Positions 33,792-45,433 are shown, numbered from the stretch's first letter. The stretch: DNA of 64,000 nucleotides from Sphingomonas sp. LM7 (GCF_002002925.1 NZ_CP019511.1:2542001-2606000), one strand, 5' to 3'. Translations and numbers: made by a program. Notes: generated by a model from the letters alone, not told the origin.

Positions 33792-34716
33792 CGGCCGTCT
33801 CCGACTGGGTGATCGCCAGGAACGCTTCCTCCAGCGTGCGCTGCGACGGCGCCAGGCTGAACACGTCGATCCGGGCCTCCACCAGCCGACGCAATATCTC
33901 GGGCGCCTGCGCCTGTTCGGCGCGCACCACCAGCGCGGTGCCGTCGATTTCGCACGGCCAGCGCTCCGCCAGCGCCGCGCGCGCGGCTTCCAGCGGCGTC
34001 GCGACGATGCGCAGGCTCGCTTCGGTCTGGAGCAGGTCCGCCACCGATGCTTCGCGGATCAGCACGCCGCGGTCGATGATCGCCACGCGATCGCAGACCT
34101 GCTGCACTTCGTTGAGCAGATGGCTCGACAGGAACACGCTCTTGCCATGCTCGGCGGTCAGCCGGCGGATCAGCGCGCGCATCTCCTGGATGCCCGCCGC
34201 GTCGAGGCCGTTGGCAGGCTCGTCGAGGATGACGAGGTCGGGATCGTTGAGCAGCGCGGCGGCGACGCCCAGCCGCTGCCGCATGCCGGTGGAATAGCCC
34301 TTCACCTTGCGGTGGCCGTCGCGCTCCAGCCCGACCTGCGCCAGCAGCGCATCGATGCCGGTGCCGTCCAGCCCCTGCGTCCGCGCCAGTACGTCGAGGT
34401 TCCGCCGCCCGGACAGGAACGGATAAAATGCCCCGCCATCGACCAGCGACCCTACCCGCCGCACCGGCTGGCCGTGCCGCAGGTCGCGTCCGAACATCCG
34501 GATCGTCCCCGCGCTCGGCGTGATCAGCCCCAGCAGCATCCGGATCGTCGTGCTCTTCCCCGCGCCATTGGCGCCCAGAAAGCCATAGACCTCGCCCGCG
34601 CGCACGGTGAGCGACACGTCCTGGACGGCGCGCACGCCGCCGCCGCGCCGGCCATAGGTCTTGCCCAGCCCGGCGATCTCAAGGACCGGTTCCCCGCCCC
34701 CGCGCATCTGCTCCAT
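33784..34716 (-). CDS. ABC transporter ATP-binding protein
   Basis: A 310-residue ATPase. Walker A is GANGAGKST at 48-56, the signature is YSTGMRQRLGVAAALL, Walker B is LVILDEPANGLD, and a switch histidine follows in SSHLL. The C-terminal 90 residues form the extra domain common to antibiotic-type exporters. A long upstream reading is discarded; the ATG at 34716 is preceded by AGGGGGGAATGG. It pairs with the permease and follows a small HTH gene. Confidence 0.9.
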   Translation of the reverse strand: MEQMRGGGEPVLEIAGLGKTYGRRGGGVRAVQDVSLTVRAGEVYGFLGANGAGKSTTIRMLLGLITPSAGTIRMFGRDLRHGQPVRRVGSLVDGGAFYPFLSGRRNLDVLARTQGLDGTGIDALLAQVGLERDGHRKVKGYSTGMRQRLGVAAALLNDPDLVILDEPANGLDAAGIQEMRALIRRLTAEHGKSVFLSSHLLNEVQQVCDRVAIIDRGVLIREASVADLLQTEASLRIVATPLEAARAALAERWPCEIDGTALVVRAEQAQAPEILRRLVEARIDVFSLAPSQRTLEEAFLAITQSETADA

Positions 34717-34817
34717 CCATTCCCCCCCTGGCGGCCTGGGCATGGTGTGTCGCGCGGCGCGCCCCAGCGCAAGCCACCGCGGCGCCAAAGGACGAAGTTA
34801 GGCCGGCCGAAGCCGGG

Positions 34818-34976
34818 TTAGACGCGAACGCGCAAGCGCAGCCGCGACATCATCGCGCGGACATTCTCCAGCGGCCGCCCCAGCGTCTCGGCGATATCGT
34901 CCACCGAAGCGCCAAGCTCCAGGCGGCTCCGCAGCTCGGTGATGTGGGACTGGGTCCAGCGCTGATGTGCAATCAT
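34818..34976 (-). CDS. 52-residue HTH protein
   Basis: A 52-residue frame from ATG at 34976 to TAA. The sequence begins MIAHQRWTQSHITELRSRLE and contains LGASVDDIAETLGRPLENVRAMMSR, a clear helix-turn-helix of the sigma-region-4 or GcrA-like sort. It is short enough to be missed by usual cut-offs. It lies upstream of the ABC operon in the same direction, with 101 bases between. A regulator of the exporter is possible; a DNA-binding role is inferred from the fold only. Confidence 0.55.
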   Translation of the reverse strand: MIAHQRWTQSHITELRSRLELGASVDDIAETLGRPLENVRAMMSRLRLRVRV

Positions 34977-35370
34977 AAGGCGCCTATGCACGATCCGCGC
35001 CGATCAAGCACGCCCGCAATACGAATGCGTTGTGAACGACCCAGGCTCCAACAATATTCCCTGCAAGGGAGGGGGAAGCGGATGCGCGGCGCACGGTCTA
35101 CCTCACGCCTCAAGGCTGGCGAGTAATCCGGTTGTGGAATTCCGACGTGCTCGCCAGTCCAGATGGCGCTGCCCAGTTTATTCTGTAGGCGCCGCCAAGT
35201 GCCTCGACGGCACCCACCCCCATCTCCTCCCGCCAGGGAGTGCGGGGCGGCCACGGTATCGCTGGCGCCCGTTTTTACCCACGGGGGAGACCGCCATCCG
35301 GACCCCGGGATCGGACGCCCTTGCGCGCCCACCACCGCCGCGACATGATCGCCCCGGGGGAGATCAGAGC
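34977..35370. other. Intergenic region, 394 bases
   Basis: Divergent gap between the HTH gene and the secreted protein at 35371. It contains a short hairpin of the repeat family (CCCTGCAAGGGA at 35059-35070) and the inverted pair CTGGCGAG (35113-35120) with CTCGCCAG near 35151. No gene I can support. Confidence 0.45.
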
Positions 35371-36423
35371 ATGGCAAACCATATCCGGCACGCAAGCCTT
35401 GCACTGGCAGCGGCGATGCTCGCGGCACCGTGCATCGCACAGGCGCAGCAGAGCCGCACGATCGACGTGCCGGCGGGCAAGAAATGGCAGCACGCCGCCA
35501 CCGGCCTGATCGTTCCACAGGCGCTTGCCGGCATGCCGCGCACCGCCATCACCGACGCCACCACCGGCGAGATCGACGTGTCGGTCCAGTTCGGCGATCC
35601 GCAGACGCTCCATTTGACGCTCTATATCTTTCGTCCCGCGGTGCAGGCCGTGCCGATGTGGTTCGATCGGATCGAGACGCACGTCCTGGGCCGCGACGCC
35701 TTCGGCGATTCCGTGCCGCACGGCGCGCCGATCGCATTCGCTCCACCGCACGCCACGGCCGCCGGTGCGCTGCGGCGCGTCTATGTTCCGGGCAAGGGGC
35801 CGTTCAAGGCGACCGGCGCGGCGCTGCTCCCGCTCGGCGAGTGGCTGGTGGCGCTGCGGCTGAGCTCGACTCAGCTCGACCCTGCCGCGCTCGACGCCAA
35901 ACTGGTGGAAGCCGTTGCCGGGCTCGGCTGGCCGGCTCCGGCTACCGCGGCGGCGCAGGCCCCCGCCGCCGCGCCGATCGCGCCGTGTACCACTGCGCTC
36001 AACTTCTCGAAAAAGGCCAAGCCCAAGAAGCCCGACATGACCATGGCGCTGTTCGGTGCGGCGCTGGCGAGCGCCGCGCGCAATCCGGAGGTCGAGAAGG
36101 CCGCAGGCCCGGGCCCGTCGGGCTTCTGTCGCGAAGGGGCGCCGGGCAAGATGGCCACGGCCTATCGCGCGCTCGCCGGCGGCGAAGGCTATCTCATCGC
36201 GCTGGGCGACGCCGGCCGCACGATCAGCGTCTATCCCGAGCTTAAGCTGGATGGCGGCAGTCCCGGCTATGCAGTGACGCTCCAGGATCTAGCGACATCC
36301 TATGTCTTCCCGGCGTTCGACAAGCTTCCCGCACCCGACAAGGTCGTCGCGATGCTCGGCAAAACCCGCCCGATCTCGTCCAGCGCGCGCGGCGACAAGA
36401 CACTGACGATCAACGTCCGATAG
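35371..36423 (+). CDS. Secreted protein of unknown function
   Basis: A 350-residue protein with a signal peptide ending IAQAQQ. It has two parts: an N-terminal beta-rich region (about 25-180; TAITDATTGEIDVSVQFGD, VYVPGKGPFKATG), a Pro/Ala linker (190-205, APATAAAQAPAAAPIAP), and a C-terminal region with FCREGAPGKMATAYRALAG and ISVYPELKLDGGS. Two cysteines (in APCTTA and GFCREG) may be paired. No known family is recognised. GGGGGAG sits ten bases ahead of the ATG. Confidence 0.65.
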   Translation: MANHIRHASLALAAAMLAAPCIAQAQQSRTIDVPAGKKWQHAATGLIVPQALAGMPRTAITDATTGEIDVSVQFGDPQTLHLTLYIFRPAVQAVPMWFDRIETHVLGRDAFGDSVPHGAPIAFAPPHATAAGALRRVYVPGKGPFKATGAALLPLGEWLVALRLSSTQLDPAALDAKLVEAVAGLGWPAPATAAAQAPAAAPIAPCTTALNFSKKAKPKKPDMTMALFGAALASAARNPEVEKAAGPGPSGFCREGAPGKMATAYRALAGGEGYLIALGDAGRTISVYPELKLDGGSPGYAVTLQDLATSYVFPAFDKLPAPDKVVAMLGKTRPISSSARGDKTLTINVR

Positions 36424-36441
36424 CGCGAAACGCTTGCTTAA

Positions 36442-36609
36442 ATCCGCCGAGCTACAAGGCGGGGATGCGCAAGAAAACCGCCGGCCGCGTCCGGCGCAAT
36501 CTGGTGCATGGAGCAATCGCCGCTGGGCAAGGCGCCCGCCAATTGCACGTCCAACCCGGTCGGCCAGTTCGCCGCACCGATCACCGTGGTGACGCCGGTC
36601 TATCGCTGA
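36442..36609 (+). other. Gene-end-like open frame without start
   Basis: From a stop at 36439-36441 this frame runs to TGA at 36607-36609. The last half (MEQSPLGKAPANCTSNPV through to VTPVYR) looks like a real C-terminus, but no ATG, GTG or TTG is available before 36508. It could be a small 33-residue gene starting at 36508 or a decayed remnant. Confidence 0.2.
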
Positions 36610-36624
36610 CCGGCGCCGTCCCGG

Positions 36625-37155
36625 TCACATCGCCTGGAACACCCCGCACGCGATCCGCCCGCCCGAATTGCCCGACGGGTCGGTCTTGTAGTCGTCGGCA
36701 TTGGCGTGGATCACGATCGCCGCGCCGTCCTCGTCGAGCAGCCCGGCATAGGTGCCGCCCGGCAGCGTGAAGATCGTGCGGTCGCGCCCGTCGGCGTCGA
36801 TGTCCAGATTGGGCATGTCGCCGGCATGGGGACCCGCCGGATTCTCCTTGCCATGCTGGTGGCTGGTCGGGTTCCAGTGCCCGCCCGCGCTGGCATAGTC
36901 CGGCGCCTCGCACTTGCCGACGGTGTGGATATGCGTCCCGTGCGGCCCCTGCGGCAGCTTGCCCGCCTCGACCATCACGCGGATCGCACCGTCGACTTCC
37001 TCGGCGATCGCGGTGCCGATCTTCTCGCCCGCGGGGTTCATGATGTCCGCCTGCGCGCGGTACTTGCCCGCCATGTAGCGCGCATTCTGCTCGGGAGTCG
37101 CGCACCCGCTCACTGCCACTGCGGCTGCAACCGCCACCATCGCCACGACCTTCAT
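36625..37155 (-). CDS. sodC: Cu-Zn superoxide dismutase, lipoprotein form
   Basis: A 176-residue SodC-type protein. The signal ends in VSGC, with lipidated C18. The copper site signature GPHGTHIHTVGKC begins at 70, with H75 and H77; further ligands are likely H93, H101, H110, D113 and H150, and C82 with C170 form the family's disulphide. It removes superoxide in the periplasm, tethered to a membrane. It stands alone, flanked by unrelated genes. Confidence 0.93.
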   Translation of the reverse strand: MKVVAMVAVAAAVAVSGCATPEQNARYMAGKYRAQADIMNPAGEKIGTAIAEEVDGAIRVMVEAGKLPQGPHGTHIHTVGKCEAPDYASAGGHWNPTSHQHGKENPAGPHAGDMPNLDIDADGRDRTIFTLPGGTYAGLLDEDGAAIVIHANADDYKTDPSGNSGGRIACGVFQAM

Positions 37156-37220
37156 TCCCGCGAACTCCCTGCTTGCTCGTGCCTTCTAATGGACCGGCGC
37201 CGCGCCGGTTCCAAGGGGGG

Positions 37221-38258
37221 TCAGCCGCTTCCCAGGCAATCCCCGTCGCGCTTCCCGCTCACGCTGCCGATGCCGAGCACGATCTTGCCCCGCCGCGAGA
37301 AGGTCAGCGCCTGCCACCGCCCGCTATTCCCCACCGCGGTCCGGCTGCGCAAAAAGGTCAGGTGGAGCATCTCATATTGCTCGGGATCGACCATTCCCTT
37401 GTCGATCATGCACCGCCACTGCGCGACGTTCCACGCCCAGTCGCGCCCCACCCCGTCCTGGTCGATGCTCCGGCCGAGCGCGGCATACCAGTCGAACACC
37501 GCGCGCAGCCGCTCCCAGCGCTCGTCCTCGGGCATCGCCGCCAGCTTGGCCCTTAGCCGCACCAGATCCTCGTCGACCGGGAAAAACCCCTGCTGCACCT
37601 TGGTGTCGATCGCCCAGCGCACCTTGCGCATCGTGATCTTCTGCCCGGCGAACACCCGCAACAGGTCCGCCCGCACCTCCAGCAGCAGCGCGACATAGGC
37701 ATCGGTCTGCACCTGGAGCATCGCGTCGCTCTCGAACACCGCCGTCAGCTCGGCCAGCATCACCGGCCCGAGCTTCCCGTCGGGCCCATGCGCCGCCAAT
37801 ATCCCCCGCCGGCACTTGTCCTTCACCGGCACCTTCAGGCAGTCCCGCGAAAACAGCAGCTTGCCATAGACCGGCGCCAGCGCCCTGCGCGTCCGCCCGA
37901 ACCGGCTCCCCAGCGCCTTCTTCCACGCCTTGAGCACCGGTTGCAGGCTGCCGGTGCCGTAGTTCCACTGGCTCATCCCCACCGACACCAGCTGGCTGTC
38001 GAAATTGCCCACCGGCATCGCCCAGCAGCCCATCGTCTCGGGGATCGACGTCTCCGCCATCCGGTCGAACACTGCCGTCCGGTCGAGCCCGATCTCGCCA
38101 AGCAAGGCCGCCGCCCCCGGATCGATCCGCAAAAAGTCCGCCTCGCCCACGCGCCGGCATTCGGGCACGGGCGTCGGCGCCGCGGGCGGCAGCTCCTGTG
38201 CCTGCGCCACGCCCGCGCCCAGCAGCAGAGCCACTCCCGCCAGTTCCAAAATCAGCAT
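37221..38258 (-). CDS. Secreted protein with lysozyme-like core
   Basis: A 345-residue protein with a signal peptide ending VAQAQE. Residues 65-110 (RMAETSIPETMGCW, then GNFDSQLVSVGMSQWNYGTG) resemble the active-site region of certain peptidoglycan-binding lysozyme-like proteins, with E69 or E74 as a possible acid. Several helices follow (FFPVDEDLVRLRAKLAAMP). Three cysteine pairs are possible. The match is by pattern and is weak; a peptidoglycan role is only a suggestion. Confidence 0.5.
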   Translation of the reverse strand: MLILELAGVALLLGAGVAQAQELPPAAPTPVPECRRVGEADFLRIDPGAAALLGEIGLDRTAVFDRMAETSIPETMGCWAMPVGNFDSQLVSVGMSQWNYGTGSLQPVLKAWKKALGSRFGRTRRALAPVYGKLLFSRDCLKVPVKDKCRRGILAAHGPDGKLGPVMLAELTAVFESDAMLQVQTDAYVALLLEVRADLLRVFAGQKITMRKVRWAIDTKVQQGFFPVDEDLVRLRAKLAAMPEDERWERLRAVFDWYAALGRSIDQDGVGRDWAWNVAQWRCMIDKGMVDPEQYEMLHLTFLRSRTAVGNSGRWQALTFSRRGKIVLGIGSVSGKRDGDCLGSG

Positions 38259-38287
38259 CGGCTCCCCCTCGCCCCGTCGAGCCTAGG

Positions 38288-39118
38288 TCAGCCGTCGGGT
38301 GGCGACAACGCCTCCTCCGCATCGCGCCAGCGCTCCGCCCCGCCCGCCTGCTCCAGCGCCGCCTCGGCCAGCATCCGCTTCTCCGCCGCCGCGATCGCCT
38401 TGGCCAGCGCGGCATTGGTCTCCTCGCGCGTCGGCATCGGCTTGACGAACGTCGTCCCGCGGCGGCCCGGCTGCGCCGACGCCTCCGCCCGCTGGGCCTG
38501 CTGGAACAGCGCCCGCAGCAGCGTCTCGGAGAAACGCCAGCGCTGCCCGACTATTTGCCCGCTCTGCACGATCGGCTCCTCCCAGCCGAGCACTGCGCGC
38601 TCGAACGCCACCTGCTCGACCGTCACGGCCTGGGTATCGAGCGCCGCCGCCCAATCCGTCGCGAACCGCGCGCATTTTCTCCGCAGCGTATAAGCCGCGG
38701 TCGACGAGATCCGCGCCCGCGCGCAGGCATCGCGCACCGATCCGGTCTCGGATAGGGCGCGCAGGAACAGTTTGCGCCGCGCTTCGCTCCAGCCGTCGCG
38801 GCGCACGCGATGATCGCCGAGCGGCACATCCTCCAGCGCCTGCGCGGCCTTGTGCTGCGCCACGATCCACGCCGCCTGCTGCTCGTCGACTACCAGGTCC
38901 CATCGCGCCGCGAAATCCGCATCGCGCTGCCGCCTTTGATACGCCGAGGAGATCGACCGCCCGATCGCCGCAGCCGCGGCGCGCACCTGCCCGGTCAGCC
39001 GCAGCGCGAGCAGAAAGGCCTGGTCGGTGTCGGCGCTCCACCGCGCATATGGCTTCGCCGCGGTGCGCAGCGTCCAATGCGGCAAAGTCAAAAGCGACGG
39101 CGAAGGCAGGTCAGACAT
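38288..39118 (-). CDS. Protein with two helix-turn-helix repeats
   Basis: A 276-residue cytoplasmic protein. Two copies of a similar HTH unit occur: LTGQVRAAAAAIGRSISSAY (about 41-60) and ETGSVRDACARARISSTAAY (about 124-143), each followed by a run of basic and aromatic residues. This recalls the DNA-binding half of phage terminase small subunits, but no terminase or phage genes are near. The end is a charged helix, KAIAAAEKRMLAEAALEQAG. Start chosen at the ATG at 39118. Function: probably DNA-binding. Confidence 0.6.
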   Translation of the reverse strand: MSDLPSPSLLTLPHWTLRTAAKPYARWSADTDQAFLLALRLTGQVRAAAAAIGRSISSAYQRRQRDADFAARWDLVVDEQQAAWIVAQHKAAQALEDVPLGDHRVRRDGWSEARRKLFLRALSETGSVRDACARARISSTAAYTLRRKCARFATDWAAALDTQAVTVEQVAFERAVLGWEEPIVQSGQIVGQRWRFSETLLRALFQQAQRAEASAQPGRRGTTFVKPMPTREETNAALAKAIAAAEKRMLAEAALEQAGGAERWRDAEEALSPPDG

Positions 39119-39304
39119 ACGAAGTTCCCCAGCAAAGCCCAACCAACCAGATATCGCATCATTTCCTACATTGAAAGAACCAAATAGGAACACCACGGCA
39201 GCATTTAACGCAGTCCCGACCGCGTCGCGCCGTCCGGCCGCTAAATTCGCACTGATCCAGATTATCCCGCGCAACCCGCCGGGGCGCTGCGCATTTGACG
39301 CTCC

Positions 39305-39547
39305 ATGCCCCAGTTCTTCTTCCAGCTGCGCACCCAGGGAAGCGCCCCCCGCCGCGACGACACCCCCCGCGAATTCCCAAGCCTCGCCGCCGCGCTCGCC
39401 GAGGGCCAGGGCCGCGCCCGCTCGCTGATCCACAACCACCGCCGCCGCGCCCCCGCCCCGCTCCGCGGCACACTCGAGATCGAAGACGAACGCCACCACC
39501 CGGTCGCGCGGATATTGCTCGCGGATATCGCGCGGCAGATCAGCTAG
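39305..39547 (+). CDS. Small DUF6894-like protein
   Basis: An 80-residue protein beginning MPQFFFQLRTQG and having REFPSLAAALAEGQGRARSL and VARILLADIARQI, the outline of the DUF6894 small proteins common in rhizobia and sphingomonads (a strand, an acidic turn, a helix, two strands). No function is known for the family. It diverges from the HTH-repeat gene with 186 bases between starts, where I see no clear promoter. Confidence 0.6.
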   Translation: MPQFFFQLRTQGSAPRRDDTPREFPSLAAALAEGQGRARSLIHNHRRRAPAPLRGTLEIEDERHHPVARILLADIARQIS

Positions 39548-39630
39548 GCCGATTTAGCGATGTGAAATCCGGCCAGCGCTCCGGGCACTCGGCCACAGCG
39601 TCCGAACATCAAGTCGTTTTCCGCGTCGGC

Positions 39631-40773
39631 CTAGCGGACCGCATCGGCGGCTGCATCGATCGTGTCGCGCGCACGAGATTCGCTGCCCTGCAACCGCGCT
39701 TGATAGCGTTTCAGCCCAACCTTCAATGCCTCGTGTCGCTCCTTCAGCAGCGCTAGGGCAGTGCGATCAAATGGCAGAGCCTCGCCCCGAACGGCCCTTA
39801 CGGACAGGTCATTGCTCATCCGGACGCTTTCGCCGCTGATTATGTTGCTGATGCAGACGGCGGCGCTGCTGAACGCGTTTGAGGTACGCACTGCGTTACC
39901 CGAGGTGGCATTGCTCTGGCGCACGGCATTACCAGCCTGGCGGTTGGATTCGCGCACCTGCCCGAGCGTCCGGTCATAATCGGCGCGGCTGTTGACGTTG
40001 ACGAAACTGCCGCCGCCGGAATCGGAGACAGCCTTCAGCACCGCCGCTTCGCTCGATGGCAGGCCGAAACCGATGATATTGACGATCGCAAGAGTCTTGC
40101 CGCTGTTGATCCGTCGCGCAGTCGCCACCGGATCGCCTCCGCAGGTTTCCTCGCCGTCGGAGACGACATAAATAACCTGTTCTCCTTCGGTCGAAGAGCG
40201 GGCCAGCAGCGTCTCGGCCCTTGCGAGGCCGGCGGCGAGCGGCGTCCAGCCCACCGCCCGAACCCTGGAGACTGCGGCACCGAGCGCCGCGCGATCATTT
40301 GACATATGGGCAAGAAGGTCGACGCCCGCGCAGGACTTGGCCTTGCCCGCCTCGCTGTTGTCTCCCTGCTGCCCGAAGACGAGTAGCGAGGCCTCCACGG
40401 ACGACGGCAGGCCGTCGACGAAGCGCGTGGCAGCCTCGCGGGCGAGATCGAGTTTGGTCTGTCCGCCGATCCGACCCGCCATCGAGCCGGAGCCGTCGAT
40501 CGCGACAACGACGCGAACCGGCGGAATGCGGGGCCCGATTCCATCGCTCGCACGCCGTTCCAGCTCTGGCTGATTCAGCCTGACTTCTTCGAAGCAGCGT
40601 TCGGGGTTCTCGGTGGTGAACTGGCCGACATAGGCGCGCGCCTGTACGACCTCGTCCGCGCTTACGTTGCTCAGCGGCGCCGACGCGTCGTCGCTGGTTT
40701 CATTTTTGGAACCGCCGCATCCACAGATGGCCAGCGCCAGGAGACCGGGAATGCAGCTACGAGCGACGTCCAT
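39631..40773 (-). CDS. VWA-domain lipoprotein with 11-residue tandem repeats
   Basis: A 380-residue protein. A lipoprotein-like signal ends in a cysteine-rich CGCGGS. The von Willebrand A domain spans about 85-265, with a MIDAS DGSGS at 93-97, then SDGEET at 205-210. From R274 to V328 are five perfect-length 11-residue repeats, roughly RxSNxxSGNAV, followed by a charged helix (340-380, [20 protein letters not shown]). Anchored to a membrane it probably binds a protein partner through the metal site. It has no adjacent partner gene. Confidence 0.8.
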   Translation of the reverse strand: MDVARSCIPGLLALAICGCGGSKNETSDDASAPLSNVSADEVVQARAYVGQFTTENPERCFEEVRLNQPELERRASDGIGPRIPPVRVVVAIDGSGSMAGRIGGQTKLDLAREAATRFVDGLPSSVEASLLVFGQQGDNSEAGKAKSCAGVDLLAHMSNDRAALGAAVSRVRAVGWTPLAAGLARAETLLARSSTEGEQVIYVVSDGEETCGGDPVATARRINSGKTLAIVNIIGFGLPSSEAAVLKAVSDSGGGSFVNVNSRADYDRTLGQVRESNRQAGNAVRQSNATSGNAVRTSNAFSSAAVCISNIISGESVRMSNDLSVRAVRGEALPFDRTALALLKERHEALKVGLKRYQARLQGSESRARDTIDAAADAVR

Positions 40774-41145
40774 GAGCGAAGTCTAGCATCAGACCGCCGA
40801 TCCGCCAAAATGCCGTCACAGGCTGCAGGAGCAAGCCGGATGAGCGCGCAAACAAAGCGTCCGCGCCCGGCTGGCATTGCGTTTCGACCAGGCCCGCGGC
40901 AGCGGACCGTCAGCCTTTTGCGGGCTGCCGACCAACAGCGGTCGTCCGCCATCGGCCCAAAATCTGCAATATGCCCACTCCGCCCCACTCCCCCTACCTG
41001 CCTCCCCTTCCCCTCCCCTCCCCCCCTTGCTAAGGCCCGCCACGAATCTTCGCATTCGCAGCACTCTCCGGCGCGCCCGCGCGGTCCTATAAAGGATAGC
41101 GTCCCCCGAGCGCCCGGGCCGGACAAAGAAAGGACCCCGCGCCCC
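40774..41145. other. Intergenic region ahead of aconitase
   Basis: 372 bases between the divergent VWA and acnA genes. It contains a 50-base pyrimidine-only-like tract (CCCCTACCTGCCTCCCCTTC and on, near 40978-41030) and a TATAAA at 41088-41093 that may be the acnA -10 box. No gene is supported. Confidence 0.5.
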
Positions 41146-43815
<2,670 letters not shown>

Positions 43816-43830
43816 GCTTCCGAACAAACA

Positions 43831-43867
43831 AAAAGGGCCGCGGTGGATCTCCACCGCGGCCCTTTTT
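43831..43867. terminator. Bidirectional terminator after acnA
   Basis: AAAAGGGCCGCGGTGGA against TCCACCGCGGCCCTTTTT, a 17-base stem with T run on one side and A run on the other. Confidence 0.9.
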
Positions 43868-43887
43868 CTTGCCCGCTTTCCATATGC

Positions 43888-43991
43888 GCTCCCCTTCCGC
43901 TTGCGGGAGGGGTCGGGGGAGGGGGAGAATGAAGCGTTCGCCGCGAGCGGCAATCCCCTTCCCTAACCCCTCCCGCACGCGAAAGGGGAGT
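43888..43991. repeat. Inverted pair of GGGAGG repeats
   Basis: CGCTCCCCTTCCGCTTGCGG and following GGAGGGG (to about 43929) faces CCCTAACCCCTCCCGCACGC (near 43962-43981) with the GAAAGGGGAG end at 43991. It fills the gap between the convergent acnA and FKBP genes. Confidence 0.65.
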
Positions 43992-44495
43992 TTACTCCCC
44001 GATCCCCAGCAACTCGATCTTGAACAACAGGGTCGCGCCGCCCGGGATCGGCCCCTTGCTCTCCGGGCCATAGGCAAGGTCGGACGGAGTCGCGATTTCG
44101 ATCGTGTCGCCCACGCCCATCATCGGCACCGCCACCTGCCAGGCCGGGATCAGCGCGCCGAGCGGGAAAGTCGCCGGTTCGCCGCGCGAATAGGAGCTGT
44201 CAAACTCGGTCCCGTCGACCAGCGTGCCGGCATAATGGATCTTGACCACGTCCTGCACGGTCGGGTGCTTGCCGCGCCCGTCGCCCTTGATCCGACGCCA
44301 GCGCAGATTGCCCGGCAGCGACTGCCAGCCGTCGCTCGTCTTCAACTGCGCGAGCGCCAGCATCTGCTTGTTGTGCCAGGCGGCGTCCTGCGAAATGTCC
44401 GGCGCCGTGGCCTGCCCGCCGGTCTGGAGAGCCGCCGCGGCGGTCGCCGCGGCCAGCGCGGCCACGCCCAGCCCGATCAGATACGCTTTCTTCAA
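43992..44495 (-). CDS. FKBP-type peptidyl-prolyl isomerase
   Basis: A 167-residue protein: an N-terminal hydrophobic helix (AYLIGLGVAALAAATAAAA, signal anchor), a linker with AWHNKQMLALAQL, then an FKBP domain with VVKIHYAGTLVDGTEFDSSY and closing GGATLLFKIELLGIG. It speeds proline isomerisation in the periplasm. The TTG at 44495 is the best start because AGGAG lies eight bases ahead; a GTG at 44504 overlaps that site. mtnP lies 71 bases upstream on the same strand. Confidence 0.88.
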   Translation of the reverse strand: MKKAYLIGLGVAALAAATAAAALQTGGQATAPDISQDAAWHNKQMLALAQLKTSDGWQSLPGNLRWRRIKGDGRGKHPTVQDVVKIHYAGTLVDGTEFDSSYSRGEPATFPLGALIPAWQVAVPMMGVGDTIEIATPSDLAYGPESKGPIPGGATLLFKIELLGIGE

Positions 44496-44566
44496 GGCAA
44501 TCACTCCTGTGCCGAATTCATCTGGAGACGCCCTTAGCGAAACACGGCGCCGGTTGAACAGAGCGC

Positions 44567-45433
44567 TTACCCGAGCGCCCTGCCCGCCACTGCATCGAGC
44601 TTCGCCAGCAGCGCGGGATCGCGCGCCGAGGGCGCCGTGATCAGCGCGGTATCGAGGCAGGTATCGATCGGCGACGCCGGCCGCTCCTCGGGCAGGCTGC
44701 GCAGCAAGTGCGTCACCAGTCGCCGCGCCTTTGCGGCATTGTCGGAGAGCCGGGCGATCACCTGCGCGACATCGACTGCGTCCTCGCCTTCGCGCCAGCA
44801 ATCATAGTCGGTGACCATGCCCACCAGCGCATAGGGCAGCTCCGCCTCGCGCGCGAGCTTGGCCTCGGGCATCGCGGTCATGCCGATGATCTGGCAGCCC
44901 CAGCTGCGATAGAGATGACTCTCCGCGCGGCTCGAAAATTGCGGCCCTTCCATCGCCAGATAGGTGCCGCCGACATGCGTCTCTGCGTCCGCCGCCCGCG
45001 CCGCCTCGGCCGCCAGCGCCGAAAGCCGCGGACACACGGGGTCGGCCATCGAGACATGCGCGACCATGCCCGTCCCGAAGAAGCTCGACGGCCGCTCCTT
45101 TGTGCGATCGATGAACTGGTCGGCGATGGTGAAGCTTCCCGGCGGCCGATCCTCGACCAGACTGCCGACCGACGAGATCGCAAGCACGTCGGTGACGCCC
45201 AGCCGCTTGAGCACATCGATATTAGCGCGCGCATTGAGCTCCGACGGGCTGATCCGATGCCCCCGCCCATGCCGCGGCAGGAATACCACGCGGACATGGC
45301 CGACGCGCCCGACGAAGCACGCATCGGAGGGCTGCCCCCATGGGCTCGCCGTCTCGACCCACTCTCCGCCCTCGACTCCCTCGACGTCGTACAGCCCCGA
45401 ACCGCCGATGATCCCGATCGTCCAGCCGCTCAT
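44567..45433 (-). CDS. mtnP: S-methyl-5'-thioadenosine phosphorylase
   Basis: A 288-residue nucleoside phosphorylase of the MTAP type. The IIGGSGLYDVEG start, the phosphate segment LPRHGRGHRISPSELNARAN, TYLAMEGPQFSSRAESHLY with the methionine of the ribose site, and GMVTDYDCW (the base-site aspartates) are all present. It splits methylthioadenosine, a polyamine and quorum-signal by-product, into adenine and methylthioribose phosphate. The ATG at 45433 is taken; an in-frame longer reading has no family match. Confidence 0.93.
   Translation of the reverse strand: MSGWTIGIIGGSGLYDVEGVEGGEWVETASPWGQPSDACFVGRVGHVRVVFLPRHGRGHRISPSELNARANIDVLKRLGVTDVLAISSVGSLVEDRPPGSFTIADQFIDRTKERPSSFFGTGMVAHVSMADPVCPRLSALAAEAARAADAETHVGGTYLAMEGPQFSSRAESHLYRSWGCQIIGMTAMPEAKLAREAELPYALVGMVTDYDCWREGEDAVDVAQVIARLSDNAAKARRLVTHLLRSLPEERPASPIDTCLDTALITAPSARDPALLAKLDAVAGRALG

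Noticed and set aside
30825..33812. A 995-residue plus-strand frame opposite GH43 and the ABC permease
   Set aside because: Covers two real genes on the other strand and has biased His/Arg/Pro composition with no domain.
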